Source: Kofleriaceae bacterium
GTDB lineage: Bacteria > Myxococcota_A > Polyangia > Haliangiales > Haliangiaceae
NCBI GenBank assembly: GCA_020633495.1
Contig: JACKDR010000016.1
Location: 124,001-188,000 of the forward strand
Length of the DNA stretch: 64,000 bases
Direction of reading: 5' to 3'
Positions 33,457 through 42,828 of the stretch are shown here, one piece after another (the first letter of the stretch is position 1; every line of letters starts with the position of its first letter). Position numbers and translations under genes: made by a program. The notes below the pieces were generated by a model. It did not search any database, was not told the origin of the DNA, and saw only the letters and a program-made list of their open reading frames with translations.

Positions 33457-35376
33457 ATGGGCGTGCCGCGCTCCACCGCCGCGAAGCGTCCGTCCCGGGC
33501 TCGGCCCCGGCCGGCATCTCGGACCCCTGCTCGGGCGCCGACCCCGGCGCAGCCGCCGGCGGTGCGCGCCGCCCTCGGCGACGCCGACGCGCTGGCACGG
33601 CTCGACGTCGCCGGGGTCCCCGTGGCGGTGCGCGCCGACGCGGTGGCGGAGCGCGCGTTCCTGGCCGGGCGCCTGCACCGCGACGGCGTGCTCGACGAGG
33701 CGCTCGTGGCGGTGCGCCGGGCCCAGGGGCTGCGCGGCCTGCCGCGGTGGGCCCGCGCCCGGCTCGCCCACGCCGAGGGCTACCTCCTGTACCGGCAGGG
33801 CCTCGAGCGCTTGCCGGTGCGCGTCCTCAACCAGGCCGTCGAGCTGTTCCCGCCCGACCACCGGCTCCGGCCGCGGGTGTTCGACACCCTCGGCCAGTAC
33901 TTCCAGCACACCGCCGGCGATCTCGATCGCGCGCGGGCCTACTACGAGCGCGCGTACGCCACCAAGGAGGCGCTGGTCGCGCGCTGGGGCATCGCCGAGA
34001 TGTGGGAGGACCTGGCGCTGTCGTCGGGGAGCCTGGGCCGGCTCGAGCTGACCCAGGAGCGGTGGGCCGAGGCCGAGCGGTGGACCCGCGTCGACCTGGC
34101 GCTCGAGGAGCAGCACGGCGCGGCGGCGCGCCCGGCCGACGACGTCACGGTCACCGCGGCGCAGCGCGACGAGAGCGTGCGGGTGCGCGCGATGCTGCTC
34201 GGCCAGCTGGCGCGCGTCGCCCTGGGCCAGGGCGGGGACGCGGTCGCCGCCGGGGCGCACCTGGCGCAGGCGATGGCGCTGGTGCCGACCGGCTCGTACA
34301 CCGAGGTGACGCTGTGGTTCGACTGGGCGCGGGTGGCGCTGGCGCTCGGCGATCGGGTCGAGGCCGAGCGGCGGATCGCGCGCGCCGAGCAGCTGGCCAC
34401 CGCGGGCGGCTACGATCACCTGTCCGGTCACGTCGCGCTGATCCGCGGCCGCATCCTCGGCGACGGCGTGGTCGCGCCGACCGAGTCGCGGTTCGTCCCC
34501 GCGGTGGCGGCGCTCGACACCGCGATGGCCAAGTTCGCGGCGGCGTCGCAGCCGCAGGATCACTGCGAGGCGATCATCGCCAAGGCCGAGCTGCTGGCCC
34601 GGGTCGGGCGCGGCGAGGACGCGCGGCGGCTGGTGCTCGAGCGCGGCATCCCGCTGGCCGAGCGCCACCTGTTCGGCCAGCTGCAGCCGCTGGCCCGGCT
34701 CGAGAACCTGCTCGAGGGCCTGGCGCCCGGCGATCTGGCGCAGGTGCGGGCGCGCCGCATCCGCGGCGGCATCGCCGCCGAGGAGCACACCGGGCGGCTG
34801 CGCGGCGAGCGCCGCACGATCACGGTGTGGACCTGCGACATCCGCGGCTTCGCCGCCTACTGCGACGCCCACGACGACGCCGAGGTGGTGGCGACCCTCA
34901 ACCGGTTCTTCCGCGCCCTCGGCGAGCCGATCCTCGCCGCCGACGGCTTCATCGACAAGTACGTCGGCGACAACATCCTGGCCTACTTCCCGAGCGCGGC
35001 GACCGCGGCGGAGGTCGCGCTCGCCGCCCTCGGCATCGTCGACGAGCTCAACGTCGAGTGGGAGCACCTGCACCACGCGCCGCTGGCGATCGGCGTCGGG
35101 GTCGCGACCGGCGAGGCCATCGTCGGCAGCGTCGGCTTCGCCGGCAAGCTCGAGCACACGATCATCGGCTCGACGGTGAACCTGGCGTGCCGGCTGGTCG
35201 GGGTCGCCGGCCCCGGCGAGATCGCGATCGACGACGCCACCGCGCGGGCGCTGCGCGGCGAGTTCCGCACCGCGCCGTGGGGGCGCACCGGCAAGGTCGA
35301 GCTCAAGGGCTTCGGCCGGGTCAAGGCGTACCAGCTGCGCGGCCGGGTCGAGCCGCGGCGCGGCCGCCGGCGCTGA
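33457..35376 (+). CDS. Class III adenylate/guanylate cyclase with TPR-like N-terminus
   Basis: The protein is 639 residues from the ATG at 33457; in-frame sequence upstream is low complexity and overlaps the divergent gene. Residues about 40-430 are TPR-like helices (FDTLGQYFQHTAGDLDRARAYYERAY, YEVTL-type loops). Residues 449-630 are a class III cyclase domain with both metal aspartates, D461 (TCDIRGFAAYCD) and D505 (YVGDNILAYF), and the closing GEIAIDDATARAL and VELKGFGRVKAYQLRG. These features predict an active, soluble cyclase regulated by the helical domain. cAMP versus cGMP specificity cannot be decided from what I can see. Confidence 0.88.
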   Translation: MGVPRSTAAKRPSRARPRPASRTPARAPTPAQPPAVRAALGDADALARLDVAGVPVAVRADAVAERAFLAGRLHRDGVLDEALVAVRRAQGLRGLPRWARARLAHAEGYLLYRQGLERLPVRVLNQAVELFPPDHRLRPRVFDTLGQYFQHTAGDLDRARAYYERAYATKEALVARWGIAEMWEDLALSSGSLGRLELTQERWAEAERWTRVDLALEEQHGAAARPADDVTVTAAQRDESVRVRAMLLGQLARVALGQGGDAVAAGAHLAQAMALVPTGSYTEVTLWFDWARVALALGDRVEAERRIARAEQLATAGGYDHLSGHVALIRGRILGDGVVAPTESRFVPAVAALDTAMAKFAAASQPQDHCEAIIAKAELLARVGRGEDARRLVLERGIPLAERHLFGQLQPLARLENLLEGLAPGDLAQVRARRIRGGIAAEEHTGRLRGERRTITVWTCDIRGFAAYCDAHDDAEVVATLNRFFRALGEPILAADGFIDKYVGDNILAYFPSAATAAEVALAALGIVDELNVEWEHLHHAPLAIGVGVATGEAIVGSVGFAGKLEHTIIGSTVNLACRLVGVAGPGEIAIDDATARALRGEFRTAPWGRTGKVELKGFGRVKAYQLRGRVEPRRGRRR

Positions 35377-35422
35377 CGGCGCCGGCTGGACATCGCCGGC
35401 ACGGCGGGCGACGCTCGTCGCG

Positions 35423-36652
35423 ATGAGGTGGATCGCGTCGTGGGCGCTCGTGGTCGGCACGCTGGGGTGCGGGACGTCGTCGTCGGGGCACGGCCCCGGC
35501 GGCCCGGCGATGGCGCTGGTGGACGGCCCCGGCGCGTTCGAGGTCGAGGGCGTGGCGTCGGCGGCGGCGCCGGGCGCGCTGCGCACCGAGTTCTCGGTGT
35601 CGCCGCCGCTCGAGGAGTGTCTGGCGGCCAGGCCTGCGGTGACGGAGGAGCGGCTCGCGGAGCTGACCGAGGCGTGCGAGCGCGGCGGCGAAGAGTGCGC
35701 CTGGCTCGAGCTCGCTCGGGTTCGCGCCGCGGCGCCGGATCTGCGCCGCGTCGCCGAGGGCTTCGCCCAGGCGTGTGGGTACGCGCCAAGGCTCGATCCG
35801 TGCTGCGGCGGAGTGCACACGCTGCGGCTGCCGCGCGAGCCCCCGTTCGAGGTCGCCGGGCCCGACGCGCGCTGTCGCGGCGGCGAGTGCGCCTACGTCC
35901 CGATCGCCGACGTCCGCGGCGGCGACGCCGCGGTGGCGGCGTGGCAGGCGCGCGCCGAAGCGGCGCGGCCCGACGACGACGGCGCGGTGATCCTCCACGT
36001 GGTCGACGCCGACGACGGCACCGAGGGGCTGGCGACGTGCCGGGTCGCGATCGTGGGCGCGGCGGTCGGGCCGCCGACCTCGTGCACCGTGCTGGCCGCT
36101 GGCGCGGACGACGCGGTCCGAGTGCGGGTGCGCGTGCTCGACGTGATCGAGTGGGGCGACCCCGACGCCGCTGGCTTCCACGGCGGGATGGCCCCGCCGC
36201 CGTCGCCGGATCTGAGCTTCGTGCTCGACGTCGGCGGCGACGACGCGGTGCCAGCGGCGGTGGCGGCGGCGCTCGAGGCCGCGCCGTGGCGCCTCGCCGT
36301 CGATACCCGCGCGTTCGCCGGCGGGGACTGGGCGCGGGTCGAGGCGGTGGCCGCCGCGCGGCCCAGCGCGGTGGTCCGCGATGCCCACGAGCGCGTCGCC
36401 CTCGACGTCGGCCTGCGCGCGGTCGACGACGGCGCCCACCTCGAGGTCGAGGTCCGGCCGACCAGCTACCTGAGCCGCGACGGCGGCCGCCACTGGCGGG
36501 TCGCGAGCGAGGCCGAGCGCGCCACCTACGTCACCGAGCTGGCGCGGACGCTGACCCGCGCGCTGGCGCCGTGGTGCGCCGCCGGCTTCGCCAGCGAGAG
36601 CTGGCCGGAGGGCGGCGGCATGGTCACGCGCTACACCTGCCAGGGTCGGTAG
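35423..36652 (+). CDS. Hypothetical lipoprotein (409 aa)
   Basis: The protein is 409 residues with a short lipoprotein signal (LVVGTLGC, Cys16) and a Ser/Gly linker. Cysteines occur in pairs through the middle (LTEACERGGEECAW, ACGYAPRLDPCCGG, DARCRGGECAYV), as in disulphide-rich exported proteins. The C-terminal half has strands (DLSFVLDVGGDD, HLEVEVRPTSYLSRDGG) and ends WCAAGFASESW ... YTCQGR. I recognise no family. Its stop lies one base from the stop of the minus-strand propeller gene, so the two converge without space for a terminator. Confidence 0.7.
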   Translation: MRWIASWALVVGTLGCGTSSSGHGPGGPAMALVDGPGAFEVEGVASAAAPGALRTEFSVSPPLEECLAARPAVTEERLAELTEACERGGEECAWLELARVRAAAPDLRRVAEGFAQACGYAPRLDPCCGGVHTLRLPREPPFEVAGPDARCRGGECAYVPIADVRGGDAAVAAWQARAEAARPDDDGAVILHVVDADDGTEGLATCRVAIVGAAVGPPTSCTVLAAGADDAVRVRVRVLDVIEWGDPDAAGFHGGMAPPPSPDLSFVLDVGGDDAVPAAVAAALEAAPWRLAVDTRAFAGGDWARVEAVAAARPSAVVRDAHERVALDVGLRAVDDGAHLEVEVRPTSYLSRDGGRHWRVASEAERATYVTELARTLTRALAPWCAAGFASESWPEGGGMVTRYTCQGR

Positions 36653-36653
36653 G

Positions 36654-38090
36654 CTAGGGGACGCGCTCGACCGCCAGGAACGGGCGGGCGAGGTCGTCGA
36701 GCTGCCAGGCGCCGGCGGCGTCGAGCCAGGCGTCGAAGCGCGCGGCGTCGGGGCCGAGCGGCTCGCCGAGCGGCCACGCGATCGCGCCGCCGGGGCCGCA
36801 CGCGACCACCCGCTGCAGGTCGGCGGTCGCGGCGATCCACTCGACGGGCCCGCCGCCGTCGAGCCGGACGTGCTCGCCGCCGTCGGGCGCCCACAGCGTC
36901 AGCGTGCCGTCGGCGGCGCCGGCGATCACGTAGCCGCGGGCGTCGCCGACGTCCTCGATGTCGGCGGCCAGATCGAGCACGCCGTCGGGGCGCCCGTCGC
37001 GGGTGAAGCGGCGCAGCGTGCCGTCGAGCCCGCCGGTCACGATCGCGCCGTCCGCGGTCACGGCGACGACGTGGGCGACGGCGCCGTCGTCGCCCAGCGC
37101 GGTGGCCGCGCCGTCGTCGCGGACCAGCCGCGGCGCCGCGCCGCGGGACGCGACGACGACGCCGTCGCCGGTCGCGTCGAGATCGACGACGTCGGCGCGC
37201 GCGGCCTCGCCCTGGACGACGCGGCGCGAGGTCCCGAGATCCATGGCCAGGCGATCGACGGCGCCGTCGCGCCGCGCCACGTAGACCGCAGCGCCGTCGC
37301 GGCTGACCGCGACGCGCACGGCGCCGCCGCTCGCGCGGCCGAGCTCGCGCGGTCGGTCCGCGGCGAGCCCGTAGGCCACGACCGCGTCGCGGGTCGCGAC
37401 GTACGCGGTGGCGCGGTCAGGCGCGAGCGCGACGTCGACGATCTCGCCGGCGACCGGCGTGACGGCGTCGCCCCAGGCGAGGCCGGCGCGGGTGACCCAC
37501 AGCGGACGATCGGCGGCCCACGCCACCGCGACGGCGCTGGCGTCGAGGGTGGCGCGGCTGGCGACGCCGTCGGCCGCGATCGTGACCGCGTCGCGACCGC
37601 TGGCGATCGCGGCGGCGCCGCTCGCCGCCAGCGCGATCCGGTCGCAGCGGGCCTCGACCAGCGGGACCGCGGCCGGGCGGTGGACCGTGGCGACGTCCCA
37701 CACCCGCAGCTCCGGGCCGTCGGTGGTGACGATCCGGGCGCCGGCGTCGTCGACGGCGAATGGCGCGCCGGCGGCGACCGCGGGGCTGATCCCGACGTCG
37801 GCGATCGGGGCGGCGTCGCCGGCCGCGAGCGCGGCGCGGTCGTACGCCTGCAGCCGCGCGCCGGTCACGACGACGACGGCCTCCGGGCGCGCCTCGACGC
37901 GCGCCAGATCGGGGACCGGCGTGATCGCGGTGGCGCCGGCGTCGCGCAGCGCCAGCGCCACCGAGGTGGCGATCACCGCGTCGCCGGTCGGCGCCGCGAC
38001 GCCGGCGAGCTCGCCGTCCACCGCGACGCGGTCGACGGCGGCGCCGGTGGCGGCGTCGTAGGTCGTGACCGTGTCGCCGACCGCGACCAC
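36654..38090 (-). CDS. WD40/propeller-like C-terminal part, separated from the STAND gene by an in-frame TGA
   Basis: The frame from the TGA at 38157-38159 to the stop at 36654 is the same as that of the STAND gene, and the protein sequence carries on without a break in style: ALDAPPRVALSDDGARLVV, then at least ten D-G-turn blades (VTGARLQAYDRAALAAG, VTADGAIVTGGLDGTLRRF). No ATG begins a blade; the first usable start is GTG at 38090 (VAVGDTVTTYD), within a strand. This is therefore more likely the end of one 1494-residue protein whose reading frame carries a stop than an independent gene. If translated alone it would give 478 residues. Confidence 0.55.
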   Translation of the reverse strand: MVAVGDTVTTYDAATGAAVDRVAVDGELAGVAAPTGDAVIATSVALALRDAGATAITPVPDLARVEARPEAVVVVTGARLQAYDRAALAAGDAAPIADVGISPAVAAGAPFAVDDAGARIVTTDGPELRVWDVATVHRPAAVPLVEARCDRIALAASGAAAIASGRDAVTIAADGVASRATLDASAVAVAWAADRPLWVTRAGLAWGDAVTPVAGEIVDVALAPDRATAYVATRDAVVAYGLAADRPRELGRASGGAVRVAVSRDGAAVYVARRDGAVDRLAMDLGTSRRVVQGEAARADVVDLDATGDGVVVASRGAAPRLVRDDGAATALGDDGAVAHVVAVTADGAIVTGGLDGTLRRFTRDGRPDGVLDLAADIEDVGDARGYVIAGAADGTLTLWAPDGGEHVRLDGGGPVEWIAATADLQRVVACGPGGAIAWPLGEPLGPDAARFDAWLDAAGAWQLDDLARPFLAVERVP

Positions 38091-38156
38091 GAGGCGCGCG
38101 CCGTCGTCGGACAGCGCGACGCGCGGCGGGGCGTCGAGCGCCGGCGTCGCGATCGT

Positions 38157-41138
38157 TCAGGGCGGCGCCGGCGCCACGGTGACCACGACGCCGGCGTCGG
38201 GCGACCACGACGCGACCGCGTCGCCGTGCCGGGCGATCGCGATCGCGGCCCGGGCGGCCAGGTGGCTGGCGACCAGGCGCAGGTCGTCGTGCGTCGCGTC
38301 GCCCGCGAGCAGGACGTCGGCGCCGCGCACCACGAAGCGGCCGTCGCTCGACGCGGTCAGCCCAGGCGACGCGGCGGGGCCGCCCGCGAGCCGGCGCGGC
38401 GCCGCGCCGTCACGCCACCGCCACACCGCGCCCGCGCCGTCGACGGCGATCAGCCAGTCGCCGTGCGGCCCGGTCGCGATCCCCCACCGGCCGTCGACGC
38501 CGACCAGGCGCTGGACGCGGCGGGCGCCGAGCTGCCAGCGCTCGACCGCGCCGGTGCGCGCGACGGTGAAGGCGACCTCGCCGTCGCCGCTGAGCGCGAC
38601 CTGGTCGATCGCGCCGGCCGGGTCGTGGAAGATCGCGGTCGCGACGCCGGCCCGGGTCGCGGCCAGCGCCAGCAGCCAGCTCGCCGGCCGGCGTCGCGCC
38701 GCCGGGCTCAGCGTGGCGAGCGTGGCCAGCGCCGCGGTCGCGTCGTGATCGACGATCGCGGCGGCGCGCAGCCGGATCATGTCGTCGGCGCGCGTCGCCA
38801 GCTCGGCGCCGCGGTCCTCGGCCAGGGTCGCGGCGACGCGCGCGGCGCGCTCGGCGCTGCGCGCGTGCCGGCGCTGGCGGTCGGCGAGGAGGCCGCCGAT
38901 CGACGCCGCCGCGGCAAGCGCAGCCAGCAGGGCGATCGCCGCCCGGCGGACCCGCTGGCGACGGCGGGCCCGGTGCCGCGACGCCGCGACGAACGCGCCC
39001 CCGGCTCCCGACAGCTCGCCGGCGCCGGCCAGCGCCGCGCCGTCGTCGAGCAGCGCGCCGGGATCGAGCAGGCGGTCGACCGGGCGGCCGTCGTGGTCCC
39101 ATCCCCGCGCCAGCTCGTCGAGGCGGCCGCGGGCGCGGCCGCGGCGACCTTCGTCGTCGAGCCACCCGGCGAGCCGGTCCCAGCGCCGGATCAACGCCTC
39201 GTGGACCAGCTCGATCGTGGCGGCGCCGCCGGCCTCCTCGCGGCTCGCCAGCAGGCGCGCGTCGAGCAGCCGATCGATCACCGCGGCGGCGTCGTCGCCC
39301 AGCGCGTCCAGCGTGGCGCGTGGCACGACCGCGCGGGTGCGTTCGCTGGTCACCAGCCGCAGCAGCGCGCGCCGCGCCGCGGTCTGCTGGCCGGGCGTGA
39401 GCCGGCCGAACACGCCCTCGGCGTGGCTGGCGAGCGCGCCCTCGACGCCGCCGAGCGCGCGGTACGCGGCGGTGGTCAGGCGCCGCGTCGACGGATCGCG
39501 GCGGTCCCACAGCGCGTCGGCGCAGAACTGCAGCAGCGGCAGCGCGCCGGCGCTGTGGCTGACCGCCGCCACCATCTCGTCGACCAGGCCGTCGTCGAAG
39601 GCGTGGCCGAACGCGGTGGCCGGCCCGACCAGGGCCTCCCACAGCGCCGGCTCGCCCGGCGTCGTCACGACCTCGACCTCGCGGGCGGCGAGCCGCAGCT
39701 CGGGCAGCGACGCCAGGCGCGCGAACAGCTCCTCGCGCACGATGACGACGGCCCGGCTGATCAGGCCGTCGCCGGCGAGGCTCGCGATCGCGGCGGCGGC
39801 ACGGGCGCGTCGTCCCGGGTCGTCGCACAGCGTGAGCAGCTCCTCGGCCTGGTCGACGACGACCACCACCAGCGGCGTGGCGCCGTCGTGGGCGCGGGCG
39901 CGCCAGCGTCGATCGAGCCACCGGCCCAGCTGATCGGGGCGCTCCGCCAGCAGCGACAGGATCGCGTCGTCCAGCGTCGGCTCGTCGAGCAGGTCGGCGA
40001 GGCGCCGGGCCAGGGCGTGCTCGGGGTCGGGGCCCGGGCGCAGCTCGACGGCCGCGGCGTCGGCCAGCCGCGGCAGCACGCCGGCCGCGACCAGCGAGCT
40101 CTTGCCGGCGCCGCTGGCGCCGGTGACGCAGACCAGGCCGGCGCCGCGGATGCGGTTGGCGAGCGCCTCGGCCTCGCGGTCGCGGCCGTGGAAGACCGCG
40201 GCGTGGCGGCGCTCGAACCGCGCCAGGCCGCGGAACGGGCGGTCGACGCCGGGCGGCCCCTCGACGTCGCCGGCGTCGCCGCGGCCCAGCGCCGCCTCGA
40301 TCGCGCCCGCCAGGTCGCGGTCGCGCAGCTCGGCCAGCGACGGCAGCGCGACCAGCACCGCGCTGCCGCGGCGCACGTGATCGAGGACGAACAGCTCCTC
40401 GGTGGCGCCGTCGCGCGGTCGGCGGTGGAGGACCACCGGGTGCAGGCGCAGCCGCGGGCGGCCGTCGCCGTCGACCAGGACGACCTCGCCGGCCGGCGCC
40501 GCCTCGGCGAGCCGGAGCCGGGCCCAGCGACCGCGCGCCGGGGTGTCGCCGGCGAGCGACCAGGCGTCGCGGCCGTCGGTCGAGGTTCGCGGGCACGCCA
40601 GCCGGTGCGCGCGCCACAGCGGCTCGGCGGCGCGCAGCAGGCGCTCGAGCTGCGGCACGCGCCGCGCCAGCAGCTCGTCGAGCTGGTCGGCGTCGCCGGT
40701 CGGTCCGTGGGCCACGGTCTCGCTCTTGCGCATGACCAGCAGCTCGTCGATCAGGCGCGCGTGGTCGCGATCGCGGACCAGCGCGACCAGCGCGGCGACC
40801 GGGTGGCCGTCGCGATCGGCCCACGGCCGGATCAGCTCGCGCAGCAGCCCCGCCCACTCGCCGTCGGTGAGCGCCTGCCGGCACAGCTTGGCGAGCAGGC
40901 GGCACGCCTCGTCGGTGTCGCCGCCGGGCGGCGCGCCGGTGGCGACGCGCCCGGCCACCGCGATCGCGGCGAGCGTCCGCAGGTGGGCGCGGAACACCTC
41001 GACCACCCGGTCCCGGCGCTCGTGCGCGGTGTCGGCGTGAGCGAGGGCGACCACCGCGTCGGCGATCGGCAGCGGGTACCAGGTCGTGGCGGCGTCGGCC
41101 AGCTCGGCGCCGAGCTCGCCGCGGGGCGCCTCGCTCAC
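38157..41138 (-). CDS. HEPN-like / STAND ATPase / membrane helix / propeller protein
   Basis: The protein is 993 residues from a GTG at 41138 that overlaps the lipoprotein stop (GTGA). The N-terminus is helical and HEPN-like: TDGEWAGLLRELIRPWA, then ELLVMRKSETVAHG, in which R137 and H144 fit the Rx4-6H nuclease motif. A small beta domain follows to about 285. From 300 comes a STAND ATPase: Walker A GASGAGKSS (about 340-348), Walker B VVVVVDQAEELL with D429, then a winged-helix end (IELVHEALIRRWDRL). A membrane helix at about 729-750 (IALLAALAAAASIGGLLA) precedes propeller repeats. STAND proteins are sensors, many with antiviral roles; that role here is inference. Confidence 0.75.
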   Translation of the reverse strand: MSEAPRGELGAELADAATTWYPLPIADAVVALAHADTAHERRDRVVEVFRAHLRTLAAIAVAGRVATGAPPGGDTDEACRLLAKLCRQALTDGEWAGLLRELIRPWADRDGHPVAALVALVRDRDHARLIDELLVMRKSETVAHGPTGDADQLDELLARRVPQLERLLRAAEPLWRAHRLACPRTSTDGRDAWSLAGDTPARGRWARLRLAEAAPAGEVVLVDGDGRPRLRLHPVVLHRRPRDGATEELFVLDHVRRGSAVLVALPSLAELRDRDLAGAIEAALGRGDAGDVEGPPGVDRPFRGLARFERRHAAVFHGRDREAEALANRIRGAGLVCVTGASGAGKSSLVAAGVLPRLADAAAVELRPGPDPEHALARRLADLLDEPTLDDAILSLLAERPDQLGRWLDRRWRARAHDGATPLVVVVVDQAEELLTLCDDPGRRARAAAAIASLAGDGLISRAVVIVREELFARLASLPELRLAAREVEVVTTPGEPALWEALVGPATAFGHAFDDGLVDEMVAAVSHSAGALPLLQFCADALWDRRDPSTRRLTTAAYRALGGVEGALASHAEGVFGRLTPGQQTAARRALLRLVTSERTRAVVPRATLDALGDDAAAVIDRLLDARLLASREEAGGAATIELVHEALIRRWDRLAGWLDDEGRRGRARGRLDELARGWDHDGRPVDRLLDPGALLDDGAALAGAGELSGAGGAFVAASRHRARRRQRVRRAAIALLAALAAAASIGGLLADRQRRHARSAERAARVAATLAEDRGAELATRADDMIRLRAAAIVDHDATAALATLATLSPAARRRPASWLLALAATRAGVATAIFHDPAGAIDQVALSGDGEVAFTVARTGAVERWQLGARRVQRLVGVDGRWGIATGPHGDWLIAVDGAGAVWRWRDGAAPRRLAGGPAASPGLTASSDGRFVVRGADVLLAGDATHDDLRLVASHLAARAAIAIARHGDAVASWSPDAGVVVTVAPAPP

Positions 41139-42325
41139 CGGCGCGACGCCCCGGCCGCCGCGGCGGTCACGCACGCGGCGCAGTCGGCCTCGAGGATGCG
41201 GACGACCGCGGCGGCGAGCTCGGCGCGCCAGCGATCCTCGTCGGCCTGGGCCGGCCGCCGCCAGGCGTTGCGGCGCGAGCCCCGGACGTACAGCGTGAGG
41301 CGCTGGTCGACCACGACGCCCTCGGCGCGGTCGTCGAGGCGCAGGCCGATCGCGACGTCGACGGTCTCGTCCTGGCCGGGGAGCACGGGCGAGCGTCGCG
41401 CCGCCGCGGTCCCGGCGATCACCATCTCCGGCGCCATCTCGGGGCTGTCGTCGATGTCGACGTCGAGCCCGAACGGCGCGGCCCGCAGGGCCTCGGCCAC
41501 CCGCGCCGCGACCCGGGTCAGCTGCTTGCCGAGATCGCTGTCGGCGCCGACGATCGCGATCGGCGTGGCGCGTCCCAGCGACGCGTACTGGCCGCGCGAC
41601 GCCTCGTAGCGGACGTCGGCGTCGGTCATCGCCAGCAGGTAGCTGCGGTCGCCGTGCTGCGCCGAGTAGGGGACGCAGGCGGTCGGGGCGCCGCCGTGGC
41701 GGACCCAGCAGTACGCGGTGCCGGTGGTGCCGTCGGGCGCGACCGTCCGGACCCGCACGCGGCATCGCGCGCAGGTCGGGTCGATCGTGGTGTCCTCGTA
41801 GGCCATCCACTCGAGCCGCTCGACGCCGCCCTCGACCTGGTCGGCCGGGACCAGGGTGCAGCGCGGTGTGATCCGCGCGAGCGGGGTGCGGCGATCGGTC
41901 GGGGGCGGGTCGCCAGGCTCGGCGGTGGCGACGAGCTCCTGGTCGCACAGGTCGAGCCATCGCCCGTCGTCGGAGGTCGGGCTGTACGCGGCGGCCAGGA
42001 CCACGTGGGTGGCGTCGACCCTGGGGAAGGCCTCGCCGGTGCGCGCCCTCAGGATCGCGTCGGCGGGCACCGCGAGGTCGCGGCCGCGCGCCGCGACCAC
42101 CTGCTGCCAGCGCGCCTCGATCGCGTCCACGGTCGCGTCGTCGCCGAGCTCGAGGATCGGGCCGCCGGCGTCGTCGGTGGCGGCGCCGTCGCCCACGGCC
42201 GGCGCCGGCGTCGGCGCCGCCGCCGGCGCGCTCGACGATCCGCAGGCCGCGACCAGCATGGCGGGCAGCGCGAGGATCGCCGCGCGGCCTCGGCGGCAGG
42301 ACGCATGTCGAGCCAGGCTCCCCAC
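41135..42325 (-). CDS. Hypothetical lipoprotein upstream of and coupled to the STAND gene
   Basis: The protein is 396 residues from a GTG at 42325, chosen because it gives a full signal (Arg-rich n-region, ILALPAMLVAAC, Cys28); an ATG at residue 23 would leave too short a signal. An Ala/Pro linker follows. The body has several Cys (LDLCDQE, PRCTLVP, TCARCRVRVRT with a CxxC, YCWVRHGGAPTACV) and a conserved-looking end (LTLYVRGSRRNAWRRPAQ). No family recognised. The GTGA overlap with the STAND gene shows the two are co-translated, so this lipoprotein is likely its envelope partner. Confidence 0.7.
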   Translation of the reverse strand: MGSLARHASCRRGRAAILALPAMLVAACGSSSAPAAAPTPAPAVGDGAATDDAGGPILELGDDATVDAIEARWQQVVAARGRDLAVPADAILRARTGEAFPRVDATHVVLAAAYSPTSDDGRWLDLCDQELVATAEPGDPPPTDRRTPLARITPRCTLVPADQVEGGVERLEWMAYEDTTIDPTCARCRVRVRTVAPDGTTGTAYCWVRHGGAPTACVPYSAQHGDRSYLLAMTDADVRYEASRGQYASLGRATPIAIVGADSDLGKQLTRVAARVAEALRAAPFGLDVDIDDSPEMAPEMVIAGTAAARRSPVLPGQDETVDVAIGLRLDDRAEGVVVDQRLTLYVRGSRRNAWRRPAQADEDRWRAELAAAVVRILEADCAACVTAAAAGASRR

Positions 42326-42448
42326 GGATCCCCATGGTAGGGCGAGGCGCCGGCGGCGTCGAGCGCCCGCGGCGGTCACCCGCCGCCGACCCGCGCGAGG
42401 CGCCCGCCAGGGCGTGAACCGCGGCGCGGAACGTGCGAGACGTTGGCC

Positions 42449-42802
42449 ATGCGCTCGTGGTCGTTCCGGTCCCGGACCTTCTGGATCATGCCGGTCGTGC
42501 TGCTGGTCGTGGTCCTGCTCGAGGAGGTCACGACCTACAAGGTCCGCCAGCACGTCCACCCGCTGTACCCGCGGGTCGCGATCATCATGGCGCTCAACGC
42601 GTTCGTGTTCGTCGTCGGCGCCGGCTGGGTGGCGCCGTGGCTGCGCGATCTGCTGGCGACCGCCCGCAAGGGCACCAAGCAGACCGCGGGGCACCTGGGG
42701 CTGTGGCTGTTCTACGCGCTGGCCTACGGGGCGCTGTTCTACGCGTTCGTGGTGCTCGAGCGCCGCGGCCCCGCCGGCCTGCTGCCGCCGTCGCTGCGGT
42801 GA
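42449..42802 (+). CDS. Small membrane protein (three helices)
   Basis: The protein is 117 residues from the ATG at 42449; a TTG two codons upstream is possible. Hydrophobic segments are at about 10-27 (FWIMPVVLLVVVLLEEV), 46-65 (IIMALNAFVFVVGAGWVA) and 85-105 (LWLFYALAYGALFYAFVVL), joined by a short basic loop (RKGTKQTAG). No motif suggests a function. It is divergent from the lipoprotein/STAND pair with about 120 bases between starts and converges on the methyltransferase gene. Confidence 0.7.
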   Translation: MRSWSFRSRTFWIMPVVLLVVVLLEEVTTYKVRQHVHPLYPRVAIIMALNAFVFVVGAGWVAPWLRDLLATARKGTKQTAGHLGLWLFYALAYGALFYAFVVLERRGPAGLLPPSLR

Positions 42803-42828
42803 GCGCGGCGGCGCGCGGTCGTCCCCGC

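Noticed and set aside
32963..34051. Plus-strand frame of 362 codons overlapping the cyclase start
   Set aside because: It is Ser/Arg/Ala-rich and out of frame with the TPR/cyclase gene, whose product has conserved catalytic residues.
38157..38159. Selenocysteine read at the in-frame TGA
   Set aside because: The TGA lies in a propeller repeat, not in a redox motif, and no selenocysteine genes are present in the window; no clear SECIS hairpin follows.
36870..41609. Plus-strand frame of 1579 codons opposite the STAND gene
   Set aside because: The translation is Arg/Ala/Gly/Val/Asp-rich and mirrors the STAND gene's codon pattern. The minus-strand product has Walker motifs and a membrane helix; the plus-strand one has nothing recognisable.
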